From the NCBI RefSeq assembly GCF_014639155.1, contig NZ_BMFT01000001.1, forward strand, positions 124,001-188,000: a stretch of 64,000 bases of DNA, read 5' to 3'. Below the pieces are notes generated by a model. The model was not told the origin of the DNA and ran no database searches. It saw only the letters and a program-made list of their open reading frames with translations. Below, one piece after another: positions 1 to 8,237 of this stretch. This DNA comes from Paenibacillus segetis (GTDB taxonomy: Bacteria > Bacillota > Bacilli > Paenibacillales > Paenibacillaceae). Every line of letters begins with the position of its first letter. Positions within the stretch are counted from its first letter, which is position 1. A program made the position numbers and the translations under genes.

Positions 1-2
1 TC

Positions 3-113
3 GAGCTGAGTGACAAAGATGATTATAAGAGCTTAATCAAAAGAATGGATAAAAGTGGTATCGAATATACAGAGCTGAATCGTGATCTAAATTTATTTAA
101 TTTATTGATCTGA
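3..113 (+). CDS. ilvA: C-terminal end of probable threonine dehydratase (partial)
   Basis: An open frame enters from the left edge and ends at TGA 111-113, giving 36 residues. The pattern (LSDKDDYKSLIKRMDKSGI, then YTEL, ending LFNLLI) fits the last part of the ACT-like regulatory domain of biosynthetic threonine ammonia-lyase, the first step of isoleucine synthesis. A terminator follows directly. Only the tail is visible, so the family call rests on a short match from memory and could be wrong. Confidence 0.5.
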   Translation, partial: ELSDKDDYKSLIKRMDKSGIEYTELNRDLNLFNLLI

Positions 114-154
114 GTGTAGAAGAATTCAAATACAAAGTTTGGCAATATATTAAG

Positions 155-188
155 GTGCTCCTCAGTTACTGAGAGAGCATCTTTTTGT
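155..188 (+). terminator. Rho-independent terminator
   Basis: Stem formed by TGCTC-CTCAG and CTGAG-AGAGCA with a three-base loop, followed by CTTTTTGTT. It closes the partial gene upstream. Confidence 0.75.
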
Positions 189-228
189 TATGCTCAGTGC
201 TGTCTTTTCGCTCACCTAATTTACGTAA

Positions 229-413
229 TAAGTGTACAAAGTACAATTATTTGAGTTCTATTTGGGGCTATGGCCCATTTAGTTGCACAATCTTCACTTA
301 AATTCCACAATGTTGATCCAAATTGCCTCAAATTAGAAATTTAGGTGTACATTATGCAGCTATTTTATCTGAATGATCAATGTACCACAAAATAAGTGTA
401 CTTTCTGCAACTA
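229..413. repeat. Intergenic array A of a 21-bp degenerate near-palindrome (four copies)
   Basis: The stretch between the terminator and the promoter of the ABC operon has no credible gene. It holds four copies of TAAGTGTA-N5-TGCARYTA: 229-249, 280-300 (better read on the minus strand), 342-362 and 393-413. Each is 21 bp and the spacers are 30, 41 and 30 bp. The same motif with spacers of 41 and 30 bp recurs at 16,021-16,154. Function unknown. Confidence 0.6.
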
Positions 414-510
414 CGCGATAGGAGGGGCTTCCCTTTCACTTCACTCTCCCTTCACATATGCTGTAAAAACCAACTTAGGTACCCTAAAAGTATTATTTTC
501 CAAAAAAACC

Positions 511-539
511 TTTACAATATTATATTACTAGTGTACTAT
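511..539 (+). promoter_or_regulatory. SigA-type promoter of the ABC/GntR operon
   Basis: TTTACA (511-516), a 17-bp spacer and TACTAT (534-539) lie 35 bp before the first ATG of the operon. The -10 box sits inside the dyad described in the next entry. Confidence 0.6.
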
Positions 540-554
540 TCAACTATAACACTA
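529..554. promoter_or_regulatory. Candidate GntR (YtrA-type) operator
   Basis: Inverted repeat TAGTGT (529-534) / ACACTA (549-554) with a 14-bp gap, overlapping the -10 box and the expected start of transcription. YtrA-type GntR repressors commonly bind a dyad over the promoter of their own ABC-transporter operon, and such a regulator is encoded at 2330. The link between the two is inference. Confidence 0.45.
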
Positions 555-573
555 ATACAAAAGAGGTGGCATT

Positions 574-1524
574 ATGAACGGACCTAACCAAGAAACTCAT
601 CCGGTTGTTCTTTCTGTAAATAAAGTAACGAAGAAAATTGGACAGAAGAAGATCGTTGATAGCCTATCGTTTGATATACGAAAAGGGGAAGTCGTTGGTT
701 TGCTTGGCCCGAATGGTGCAGGTAAAACAACTACGATTCGTATGATCGTTGGCCTGATCGGTATGACAGAAGGAGACGTACTTGTTAGAGGGAAAAGTAT
801 TCGAAATGATTTTGCCGGTGCAATCGCTCATATTGGCGGAATTATTGAGAATCCAGAGTTCTATCCTTATATGTCTGGATATGACAATCTGAAGCAATAT
901 CAACGAATGACGAAGGGGATAACGGAAGAACGGATCAAGACGGTGACGAAATTGGTCGGTTTGCAAGATGCGATGAATAAGAAAGTAAAGGCCTATTCGC
1001 TTGGTATGCGTCAACGTCTTGGTATCGCACAAGCGCTACTGCATGAGCCATCGATCTTGATTCTGGATGAACCCACGAACGGGTTAGATCCTGCGGGTAT
1101 CCGTGAAATGCGCGATTACTTGAAGCAAATCGCCAGTGAAGAGGGAATTTCCATTCTAGTCTCCAGCCATCTCTTGTCGGAAATAGAGCAGATGTGTAGC
1201 CGAGTTGTCGTCATACAGGAAGGTAAGTTGGTTACGGTTAGATCACTAGGTATGACTCCTAATGTGGAAGAAAAGGTGAACATCACGTTCCGCGTAGATG
1301 ACGCTCAGCAGGCGAAAGAAAGGCTGGAACGTATGGAAGAGATTACGATACTTGATTGTGCTCCTGAATTGAAGCAAGTTAGTGTGTCTGTTCGTGATAG
1401 CTATATTCCGCGTGTTGTGAGCGCGTTAGGTGCTGAAGGGATTGCGATTTACCGGATTCAAGAGAATCGTGAGTCGCTGGAAGATGAGTTCTTGAAATGG
1501 ACGGGAGGAAACCGCATTGCGTAG
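574..1524 (+). CDS. ABC transporter ATP-binding protein (BcrA/CcmA type)
   Basis: 316 aa ATPase of the drug/peptide/lantibiotic export type. Walker A GPNGAGKTT is near residues 45-53, the signature is YSLGMRQRLG, and Walker B is LILDEPTNGLDP. About 100 residues follow the ATPase core, as in bacitracin and lantibiotic immunity ATPases. The start ATG has AAGAGGTGGC upstream. Its stop lies inside the next gene, a membrane permease, so the two probably form one exporter. Substrate unknown; export of, or immunity to, a cell-envelope antibiotic is plausible. Confidence 0.9.
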   Translation: MNGPNQETHPVVLSVNKVTKKIGQKKIVDSLSFDIRKGEVVGLLGPNGAGKTTTIRMIVGLIGMTEGDVLVRGKSIRNDFAGAIAHIGGIIENPEFYPYMSGYDNLKQYQRMTKGITEERIKTVTKLVGLQDAMNKKVKAYSLGMRQRLGIAQALLHEPSILILDEPTNGLDPAGIREMRDYLKQIASEEGISILVSSHLLSEIEQMCSRVVVIQEGKLVTVRSLGMTPNVEEKVNITFRVDDAQQAKERLERMEEITILDCAPELKQVSVSVRDSYIPRVVSALGAEGIAIYRIQENRESLEDEFLKWTGGNRIA

Positions 1525-2281
1525 TTTCGGAAATTTAGTTATTAACGAATGGTTGAAGTTGTCCAAGAAGCGGAGTTTCTTTATCCCCTATGCGGTCTTG
1601 ATCGCTTTTATCGCATTGTTCGGCTATCTGGCTACAGCATTTGAGTCGTCAGGGGGATTTGTATCTACTGTAGAGTTCGTACAAAGTGTTATGTCCAAGA
1701 GTGGTATGGGACAGTTTATCGTCTTTCTTGGCATTATATGCACAGCAGGGATCGTCACCAAAGAATATAGTCTTGGAACGATCAAGCTGCTACTGATTCG
1801 ATCCCAGAGCAGAAATAGGATTCTTGCCTCAAAGTATGTAACGGCAGTGTTGTATACTGTATCTCTCTTTCTTTGTTCAGCAATTGTTGCTTTCATTACC
1901 GGAGGAATTGCCTTTGGCTTCAATGGATCATCTGAAATGGGCTGGAATGATGTTTTTATGACAGTTCTCTATACTCTAGTCTACACACTCGTGTATGTAA
2001 CGATTACATTTATGGTTGGTGTATTGACAAAATCGACAGGGGCGACGATTGGGATCGGCATGTTCCTAGTATTGCTAGAGGGTCTGGTTACGATGTTGCT
2101 GTCTAAGTATGCAATAGTTAAATATTTGATTTTTACAAATGCCGACTTGTCGGTATATAGCCAAGGTGGTGCACCTTTTAAAGGCATGACGCTAAATTTC
2201 TCGCTTATTGTGGTTGCTGTGTATATGGTATTATTTCTTGGAACTAGCTTTGTTACGTTTAAAAAACGGGATGTCGCATAG
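1517..2281 (+). CDS. ABC-2 type permease subunit
   Basis: 254 aa integral membrane protein with about six hydrophobic segments (around residues 20-42, 60-75, 105-130, 145-165, 173-195 and 228-248). The layout is that of BcrB/LanFEG-type ABC-2 permeases. The start is TTG at 1517, eight bases inside the upstream ATPase gene and just after GGGAGGAA, so the pair is translationally coupled. It should be the membrane half of the exporter whose ATPase is encoded at 574. Confidence 0.85.
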   Translation: MRSFGNLVINEWLKLSKKRSFFIPYAVLIAFIALFGYLATAFESSGGFVSTVEFVQSVMSKSGMGQFIVFLGIICTAGIVTKEYSLGTIKLLLIRSQSRNRILASKYVTAVLYTVSLFLCSAIVAFITGGIAFGFNGSSEMGWNDVFMTVLYTLVYTLVYVTITFMVGVLTKSTGATIGIGMFLVLLEGLVTMLLSKYAIVKYLIFTNADLSVYSQGGAPFKGMTLNFSLIVVAVYMVLFLGTSFVTFKKRDVA

Positions 2282-2329
2282 AGCCATGCTCTGAGTCAGG
2301 CATCACGGCGGAAAGGAGCATATCACATT

Positions 2330-2704
2330 GTGAGTATGGAATTCGATAATAACTTACCGATTTATTTGCAGATTATGAATAGAATCAAGAGAGAGATTGT
2401 TACCGGTAAATTAAAGGCTGGAGATAAAATCCCCTCCGTTCGTGAGCTCGCAGTAGAATTGCAAATTAATCCAAACACGATTCAACGAACGTTTCAGGAA
2501 TTGGAACGAGAGGATGTCGTGGAGACGAGACGCGGATTAGGAAGATATGTGACAAGTGAGGAATCGAAAATTATGACCATAAAAAAAGAAATGGCAGGAG
2601 ATCTACTGGAAAGCTTTATTCATGGCATGCAGGAACTCGGTTTTTCCAATAAGGACATTGCGGCCATTGTTGTTGAAGCAGTAGAAGAAGAGAGCAAAGA
2701 CTGA
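2330..2704 (+). CDS. GntR family transcriptional regulator, YtrA type
   Basis: 124 aa. An N-terminal winged helix carries the GntR pattern (LPIYLQIMNRIKREIVTGKL, then GDKIPSVRELAVELQINPNT and RGLGRYV). Only a short C-terminal helical tail of about 45 residues follows, which is typical of the YtrA subfamily that controls ABC-export operons. GTG at 2330 is preferred over ATG at 2336 because GAAAGGAG ends 11 bp upstream. It sits between two ABC exporter pairs and probably represses the operon from the dyad near 540. Confidence 0.88.
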   Translation: MSMEFDNNLPIYLQIMNRIKREIVTGKLKAGDKIPSVRELAVELQINPNTIQRTFQELEREDVVETRRGLGRYVTSEESKIMTIKKEMAGDLLESFIHGMQELGFSNKDIAAIVVEAVEEESKD

Positions 2705-2742
2705 TCATTGCTTCGCCACACAAAATGATAAGGAGAATGGAA

Positions 2743-3444
2743 ATGGAACAAAGCTTATTGCAGTTTCAAGGAATTTCTAAATCCTATAGCTCCAAAAAGG
2801 CGCTGCGCGACGTTACTTTTGGTATTGGGGCAGGTAAAATCGTTGGATTACTCGGAACGAATGGAAGCGGAAAAACAACGTTAATGAAAATTGCTGCCGG
2901 TTTGAATCATCCTTCAGAAGGCAGCGTTACTGTGGCAGGTTTACCCGTAGGACTTAACACAAAGTCCATTGTATCCTTCATGCCGGATCGTCCGCTTACA
3001 GAATCATGGATGAAAGTGAAGGATGCGATCGGTTTCTATCAAGACTTTTACCAAGATTTTGATGGGAACAAAGCGAAGCGTATGCTTGATTTCATGAATT
3101 TAAGTATCAATGATCGGATTAGTTCATTATCCAAAGGGATGAATGAGCGGTTACAGCTTACACTTGCTCTTTCTCGTAACGCCAAGCTGTATTTGCTCGA
3201 TGAGCCAATAGGTGGTGTTGATCCTGTAGCGCGGACAAAAATTCTCGATGCCATCGTAGAGTTTTATAGCGAAGATAGCAGTCTGGTAATCTCTACCCAT
3301 CTTGTACGTGATATTGAACGGATCTTTGATGAAGTTATCTTTATTCAGAATGGTGAAATTGTTTTGCAGGATGAAGTTGAGAATATTCGTATCAAGCACG
3401 GCAAGAGTGTAGATGACATGTTCAAAGAGGTGTTTGCAGAATGA
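2743..3444 (+). CDS. ABC transporter ATP-binding protein (YtrB-like)
   Basis: 233 aa ATPase with Walker A GTNGSGKTT, a diverged signature LSKGMNERLQL, Walker B LYLLDEPIGGVDP and the H-loop STHLV. There is no C-terminal extension. The open frame could start at 2725, but AAGGAG (2729-2735) lies inside that stretch and fits ATG 2743. It follows the GntR gene by 38 bp and overlaps the next permease by four bases, the usual GntR-ATPase-permease order of ytr-type operons. Substrate not predictable. Confidence 0.88.
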   Translation: MEQSLLQFQGISKSYSSKKALRDVTFGIGAGKIVGLLGTNGSGKTTLMKIAAGLNHPSEGSVTVAGLPVGLNTKSIVSFMPDRPLTESWMKVKDAIGFYQDFYQDFDGNKAKRMLDFMNLSINDRISSLSKGMNERLQLTLALSRNAKLYLLDEPIGGVDPVARTKILDAIVEFYSEDSSLVISTHLVRDIERIFDEVIFIQNGEIVLQDEVENIRIKHGKSVDDMFKEVFAE

Positions 3445-4211
3445 TGAAGCTGCTGAAATATGACTTAAAACGTAATGCCGCTACTTTCCTCAGTGTGGGT
3501 ACCATATTAATCCTACTTCAATTGATTGTGTCGATTGTCGGCAATGTCAGAGGGTGGGGTCAAGTTGCTATACTAGTCTTATCTTTAGTATTGTATTCCT
3601 TCGCGGCAACACTTAGCGTCATTCTAGTCACAATAACATATAGGCATAATATTAAAGCTTATAGCCGGAGACTATTGCCGAAACGGCCCATTGATACAGT
3701 CTTGTCGGTTCTGGTTCTAGGGTGGATCACAGGCATTGTACTTCTTGCGATTGCGTTACTGCATGGAGTTATTTATAACTCATTCGTAGGCATTGTGAGT
3801 GCTGATGAGATTGCTAATATATTTAATTCATTCTCGGATATCTTAACCGTGCTGTTTCAATTGTTCTGGACTTATACCTTCCTCTTCGTAACGATTATAT
3901 TATCGAGTACGATTAGTGCATCAATAAAAGGAAAGCTTGGGCGATGGATCGGGATTATTAGTTTCTTTGCCGTTCAAAGCGGCCTTGCCTGGGTAGAGAT
4001 GAAATTACTGAATGTTTCCGAAAATGGAATGGGCTTGGTTATATCGCGAGGAACGGAAGTTAAGATATCGAATGTAGCTGATGGTGGTCAGCTTACGTTT
4101 GATCGCAGTCTACTTTCAATTGAATGGAGCTCCGTTGCAATCGAGTTGGTTTTTATCGCGCTTATCTTATATGCAACAGTACTTTTGTTGAATCGTGCAG
4201 AACAGGTATGA
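3441..4211 (+). CDS. ABC-2 type permease-like membrane protein
   Basis: 256 aa with about six transmembrane segments (near residues 15-35, 40-65, 88-110, 135-158, 172-190 and 232-250). Its ATG overlaps the stop of the ATPase gene (ATGA), showing coupling. It is the presumed membrane partner of the 2743 ATPase. It has weak family identity of its own, and the assignment rests mainly on topology and position. Confidence 0.75.
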   Translation: MMKLLKYDLKRNAATFLSVGTILILLQLIVSIVGNVRGWGQVAILVLSLVLYSFAATLSVILVTITYRHNIKAYSRRLLPKRPIDTVLSVLVLGWITGIVLLAIALLHGVIYNSFVGIVSADEIANIFNSFSDILTVLFQLFWTYTFLFVTIILSSTISASIKGKLGRWIGIISFFAVQSGLAWVEMKLLNVSENGMGLVISRGTEVKISNVADGGQLTFDRSLLSIEWSSVAIELVFIALILYATVLLLNRAEQV

Positions 4212-4264
4212 GTACAAACTCATTATTAATTAGTGCAGCGATTTAAGTAAAATAAGGAGTTAAT

Positions 4265-5689
4265 ATGATTATAAAAAATATGAAAATCTATAAGCGGATA
4301 AGCATGTTGATGATGACTGTGATTACAAGTTTCTCGTTGTTGCTTGCACCAGCTCATTCATTTGCTGCTGTGGATCAGAACCAGACAAATTGGCTTAAAA
4401 ATAATGCTCATGAGATCAAATCATTGGAGTCGGATGATTATACGGACCTAGCCTTTCTGAAGACATTGCTCAAAGACAAGACGGTTGTAAGTCTTGGGGA
4501 AAACTTTCATCGAGTAGCGGAATACAGTGAGATCAAGACACGCTTAATTAAATATTTACATGAAGAGCTTGGATTTGACGTTATTGCCTTTGAATCCGGG
4601 ATGGGCGATGCTGCCGCTGTTTATGAGAATAGGGACTCGCTTAGTCCTGAGGCTATGATGACCTCATCGATCTTTCCAATCTGGCATTCACAGGAAACTC
4701 TGGAGTTATTCGATTATATCAAGCAACAGGGGAAAGGCGATAATCCGCTGTATCTAGCGGGATATGATATGCAGTTTACAAGTTCCTATTTGACCCAGTT
4801 TATTGCTGGAGGGATCGCACAACTGGATCTAGATCGAGGAAAAGATTTTGTTCAGTTCGAGCTGCAGGCAATTACGGATTTCTACGAAGTTTATAACAAA
4901 TATGGGATGGACAGTAAGGAACCAGCTTTCAAAACGGAAATGCAAAAGGTAATCGACACGTATGAGCCTCAATATCAAGAAGTGATCAAGTTTATTGAGG
5001 AGCATAGAGCAGAGCTAACAGAAAAGTTGGCAGCGTTCTATCCTGATCAACCGCATCTATGTGATATCTACCTGAAGTCATTACATGATCATATTGAATT
5101 TTTGAAAAGCGGACTTGATGACGTGACGAATGCATACTCCTCGCGCGACCAACTGATGGCGGATAATCTAGATTGGGTGATGAAGACTCTATATCCGGGG
5201 AAAAAAGTCATTTTGTGGGCTCATAATGATCATCTTGCCAAAAATACTTCAAATATTCGGGTCAAGGAAGATGGCAAATGGATATATAGCTTCACCAGCA
5301 TGGGGGAATTGCTTCATCAGAAGCTGCAAGACAAAATGTACGTGATCGGACTATTCATGAATCAAGGTGAATCTGTTACGATCTCTTCTTACAAACCTTT
5401 TACTATCGAATCAGCAACAAAGGGAAGTCTAGAGTACCAAGTCATGCAAAGTGGGTATACAAACACTTTTATCGATTTTACGAAACAGAAGGTGAAAGAT
5501 AACAATAATGCCTGGATGTTCCGACATATTTACGCTTCTGAAGATGGATTGACGGCGGAGCAGATCAGACCGAATGTAATGAGATTTATTCCGCAGCAGC
5601 AATTTGACGGTGTAATTGTTATCGACAAGGTAAAGGCACCTACGCCAATAGATTATTCCAAGATCACATTTGGAAATGAGAAGGAATAA
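4265..5689 (+). CDS. Secreted erythromycin esterase family protein
   Basis: 474 aa. A signal peptide is clear (basic start, hydrophobic MLMMTVITSFSLLLA, cleavage near SFA-A at about residue 34). The mature part matches the erythromycin esterase/succinoglycan-synthesis-regulator fold: LGENFHRVAEYSE near residues 77-89 (the family's conserved Glu/His/Glu region), AFESGM near 109, and LWAHNDHLAK in the C-terminal half. Characterised Ere enzymes open macrolide rings in the cytoplasm, so a secreted form may have another substrate. It lies 53 bp after the exporter genes with no terminator between, so it may share their promoter. Confidence 0.8.
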   Translation: MIIKNMKIYKRISMLMMTVITSFSLLLAPAHSFAAVDQNQTNWLKNNAHEIKSLESDDYTDLAFLKTLLKDKTVVSLGENFHRVAEYSEIKTRLIKYLHEELGFDVIAFESGMGDAAAVYENRDSLSPEAMMTSSIFPIWHSQETLELFDYIKQQGKGDNPLYLAGYDMQFTSSYLTQFIAGGIAQLDLDRGKDFVQFELQAITDFYEVYNKYGMDSKEPAFKTEMQKVIDTYEPQYQEVIKFIEEHRAELTEKLAAFYPDQPHLCDIYLKSLHDHIEFLKSGLDDVTNAYSSRDQLMADNLDWVMKTLYPGKKVILWAHNDHLAKNTSNIRVKEDGKWIYSFTSMGELLHQKLQDKMYVIGLFMNQGESVTISSYKPFTIESATKGSLEYQVMQSGYTNTFIDFTKQKVKDNNNAWMFRHIYASEDGLTAEQIRPNVMRFIPQQQFDGVIVIDKVKAPTPIDYSKITFGNEKE

Positions 5690-5695
5690 TTAAAG

Positions 5696-5733
5696 AGAGC
5701 CTATACGACATGATTCCGTGTCGTATAGGCTCT
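5696..5733. terminator. Bidirectional terminator
   Basis: Perfect 15-bp stem AGAGCCTATACGACA / TGTCGTATAGGCTCT with an 8-base loop. It ends the operon on the plus strand and the convergent gene at 5742-6461 on the minus strand. Confidence 0.85.
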
Positions 5734-5741
5734 TTGCTAAT

Positions 5742-6461
5742 TTATTTGCCCCGGCGTCCAAAGATAAATATATGTCCGACAACACCAACAAGAAATAGGA
5801 TGAGGCTGCCCCAAGGGGAAATGGTGAAGGTAGGCATGAGTTGTCCAAGCATCATGAAAACGGCTATGAGAACAACAGCTACACCGATATAGATGCCTAA
5901 GGCTTTGAGATCAAACTTACGAGGAACTTCATTTGATTCTTCTTCCTTAGGACCTGGTCCAAGGAAACGGGTAACCGCCTCGATTAATACAATCGATAAG
6001 ACAGCTATGAGGAGGAGGGTTGAAGCGTTAATTTCTGTATATTCTAGCTCGCCCTCAAACCATTTACCCATAAATCCCGTGATCATATAAATAAAGAATA
6101 ACCAGGTCAGAGCGACCCAAGGTATCATCGTATAATATTTGATTTTGTCTTTCAGAGTTCTGGGCTTACGCATCAATACATCTTCAATAAGATCTTTACA
6201 ATATGCCACGGCATCTTCACCAAATAACTCTTGAGCTTGAATCGCCTTTTTTTGATTTTTAATGATTTTCTTGGCTAAATCGGTCAGGATTTCCTCACGT
6301 TTCGCTCGAGATAATGTAGTGGAGTCAGGCGAGATATAATTCAACATTTCCTCGAAATAGACCTGATTGGCTGGATTCATTTGTTGTGATAATTTCTGAA
6401 GTTGGTTATCCATATCATGGTTACTCAAGAACTTTTCTCCTTCTGGACTGATAGATGACAT
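5742..6461 (-). CDS. DUF1129-like membrane protein
   Basis: 239 aa. The N-terminal soluble half (LSQQMNPANQVYFEEMLNYI, then REEILTDLAKKIIKNQKKAI and AQELFGEDA) resembles the DUF1129 helical region found in Firmicute membrane proteins. Four hydrophobic segments follow (WVALTWLFFIYMITGF, STLLLIAVLSIVLIEA, IYIGVAVVLIAVFMML, SLILFLVGVVGHIFIFG), ending in a basic tail. Function of the family is unknown. The ATG at 6461 has only a weak ribosome site (GAGATGAG). Confidence 0.6.
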   Translation of the reverse strand: MSSISPEGEKFLSNHDMDNQLQKLSQQMNPANQVYFEEMLNYISPDSTTLSRAKREEILTDLAKKIIKNQKKAIQAQELFGEDAVAYCKDLIEDVLMRKPRTLKDKIKYYTMIPWVALTWLFFIYMITGFMGKWFEGELEYTEINASTLLLIAVLSIVLIEAVTRFLGPGPKEEESNEVPRKFDLKALGIYIGVAVVLIAVFMMLGQLMPTFTISPWGSLILFLVGVVGHIFIFGRRGK

Positions 6462-6647
6462 GAACTCATCTCTAATTCCCTTTAGTGTAAATGAATCATC
6501 GATTTTCTCGAGTAAGTATACTGCAAGATTCGATACTTGTGCAAGAATCCATGGGTGGAGCCACTGGAATCACTGTGGAATAAAAAAAGCCGATAACTCT
6601 AAGACTAAACACGGTATTTATATCCTAATGAGTGGAGGTTAAACAGC

Positions 6648-6863
6648 GTGAAGAACAATGAATCGGAGCTTACCCGGCGATATTTGCTGAATAGTCACTC
6701 TAGAGGCAGCCTTGAGGAAGTAGTGTCGGAGGTCGATTCTTTGGAGTTTGGAGATGAAGAAGAGCTTCTATCGGGTGCAGAACCATGGAGTAATCAACAA
6801 TTTATGCAGGAATGGGATGGGAGAGATACGACACAATCTTTTTTTCTCAAGTCCTATGAATAA
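6648..6863 (+). CDS. Small acidic hypothetical protein
   Basis: 71 aa, GTG start at 6648 with AGTGGAGG about eight bases upstream. Strongly acidic in the middle (EEVVSEVDSLEFGDEEELL) and without membrane segments or cysteines. I do not recognise it. The ribosome site and codon pattern support a real gene. Confidence 0.5.
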   Translation: MKNNESELTRRYLLNSHSRGSLEEVVSEVDSLEFGDEEELLSGAEPWSNQQFMQEWDGRDTTQSFFLKSYE

Positions 6864-6889
6864 AATATGAAGTCATCCGAATGAACCGA

Positions 6890-6918
6890 TTGACACTCCC
6901 CCACGGCGATGTTAAGAT
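6890..6918 (+). promoter_or_regulatory. SigA-type promoter
   Basis: TTGACA (6890-6895), a 17-bp spacer and TAAGAT (6913-6918), about 78 bp ahead of the esterase gene at 6996. Confidence 0.65.
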
Positions 6919-6995
6919 AAGTTATAATTCATATTAAACTTATCGGATTAATTAATATATAGTCCTGCATCGCGGGATCGGGGAGGTATAGTGAG

Positions 6996-7826
6996 ATGGA
7001 ACGACAAATTACCATTCATCACGAAGAGCAACAAATTGCCGCAAGTATCCATTATCCAGCACAATGTGCCAAGAAGGAAGGCCGCTGTAAGGACCGGGCA
7101 CCGCTTGTGGTTATATGTCATGGATTTGTAGGAAACCGGATTGGTGTAGATCGTCTCTTCGTGAAGACAGCGCGTGAGCTTGCCGCTGAAGGAAATATCG
7201 TCGTTCGGTTTGATTATATCGGCTGCGGTGAGAGTAGCGGTGATTACGGACGGGAAGATGTTGATTCTTTGATTGCTCAGACACGAGCGGTTCTGGATTA
7301 CGGGTTGAGTATAGGTGACATCGATCCTACGAAAGTTACTCTACTCGGACATAGCCTGGGCGGTGCGATTGCTATCCTAACGGCAGTACGGGATCGCCGG
7401 GTTAAAAATTTAGTGCTCTGGTCATCGGTAGGATATCCGTTTAGCGATATCGTTAAGATTACTGGGCGTAAAGTGTATGATGCTTCCGTTAAGAATGGCA
7501 GTGCTGATTATCTCGGATATGGCTTCTCCCCAGCATTTTTTGAATCTCTAGGTACTTATCAACCCTTCCAAGAGGCGATTAAATTCTCTGGGGATGTACT
7601 GATCGTACACGGTACTTCGGATGACGATATCCCTGTGGATTATGCCTTCTTGTATCAGAAAGTATTTTGGACACGCCCAGAAGGCCGGTGTGATAAAGAA
7701 ATTATTTTCCAAGGTAATCATACCTACTCTTCAGGCGAGCACCAGGATCAATTGTTGCAGAAGACGAAAAATTGGCTTGGAGGATTGGAAGCGACCCAGA
7801 ATGATTGGCTGAATTGGATGATTTAA
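6996..7826 (+). CDS. Alpha/beta hydrolase (feruloyl-esterase/Est1E-like)
   Basis: 276 aa cytoplasmic alpha/beta hydrolase. The oxyanion region is CHGFVGNR (41-48), RFDYIGCGESSG matches the strand-4 loop, and the nucleophile elbow is GHSLGG with Ser120. The likely acid is in HGTSDDDIP (Asp 209-211) and the likely base is His242 in QGNHTYSS. The layout matches small-ester esterases such as feruloyl or cinnamoyl esterases. Start ATG 6996 has GGGGAGG upstream. Natural substrate unknown. Confidence 0.85.
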   Translation: MERQITIHHEEQQIAASIHYPAQCAKKEGRCKDRAPLVVICHGFVGNRIGVDRLFVKTARELAAEGNIVVRFDYIGCGESSGDYGREDVDSLIAQTRAVLDYGLSIGDIDPTKVTLLGHSLGGAIAILTAVRDRRVKNLVLWSSVGYPFSDIVKITGRKVYDASVKNGSADYLGYGFSPAFFESLGTYQPFQEAIKFSGDVLIVHGTSDDDIPVDYAFLYQKVFWTRPEGRCDKEIIFQGNHTYSSGEHQDQLLQKTKNWLGGLEATQNDWLNWMI

Positions 7827-7913
7827 TATAAATTTTACAAAAGTCATACACATCACTCAAAGTCACAACTGGTAAATCACTCCCTACAGCGATACAATAT
7901 ATGTATAGTGTGA

Positions 7914-8196
7914 GTTCAAAAAGTCAGATATTCAGCACCAGAGTCTATGCTTTCGAAGTTGCGTTTTATCAAAACGCTCCCAGAAGGTTGAACGAAGCTA
8001 GGGACCGAGGAGCGGAGCTGCACGTTTTCGAAGAAAACGACTTCGGAAGCAATCGCTAGGCAAAACCTACGTGAGTACCTTAAATGTTTCCAAAGGAAAC
8101 ATACTTCGTAAGCATATGCTTGGTCCGGCTGAATCAAGATTCGATGTCGAATCCGCTTCCTGGTATGTTTTTTGATCAATAGGTGGCTTTTTGAAC
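7914..8196. mobile_element. MITE-like element, about 283 bp, with terminal inverted repeats
   Basis: The ends are perfect 10-bp inverted repeats, GTTCAAAAAG (7914-7923) and CTTTTTGAAC (8187-8196), extendable to 13 bp with one mismatch. The interior carries several perfect hairpins, including GCGTTTT-AT-CAAAACGC, CGTTTTC-GAA-GAAAACG, ATGTTTCC-AAA-GGAAACAT and GATTCGA-TG-TCGAATC. The minus-strand open frame across it (87 codons) is probably a by-product. A right-end-only relative lies at 63,371-63,420. It has no transposase, so it would be a non-autonomous element or a bacterial interspersed repeat. Confidence 0.65.
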
Positions 8197-8237
8197 AACT
8201 TCTATATAATCAATTTGGCGTAGGGAGGTTTACTCAG

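Noticed and set aside
229-413. CRISPR array
   Set aside because: The 21-bp units are degenerate, spacers are of two fixed lengths, copies occur in both orientations, and no cas genes are present.
396-587. 63-codon plus-strand frame before the ABC operon
   Set aside because: It runs through the promoter, the dyad and the ribosome site of the next gene, and has unlikely composition.
5710-6090. Plus-strand frames opposite the DUF1129-like gene
   Set aside because: They are antisense shadows without ribosome sites of their own, and the first begins in the terminator.
6460-6642. 60-codon plus-strand frame
   Set aside because: It starts within the divergent gene's start region with no ribosome site and resembles no protein.
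7916-8179. 87-codon minus-strand frame
   Set aside because: It lies wholly inside the hairpin-rich repeat element; composition reflects inverted repeats rather than a protein.
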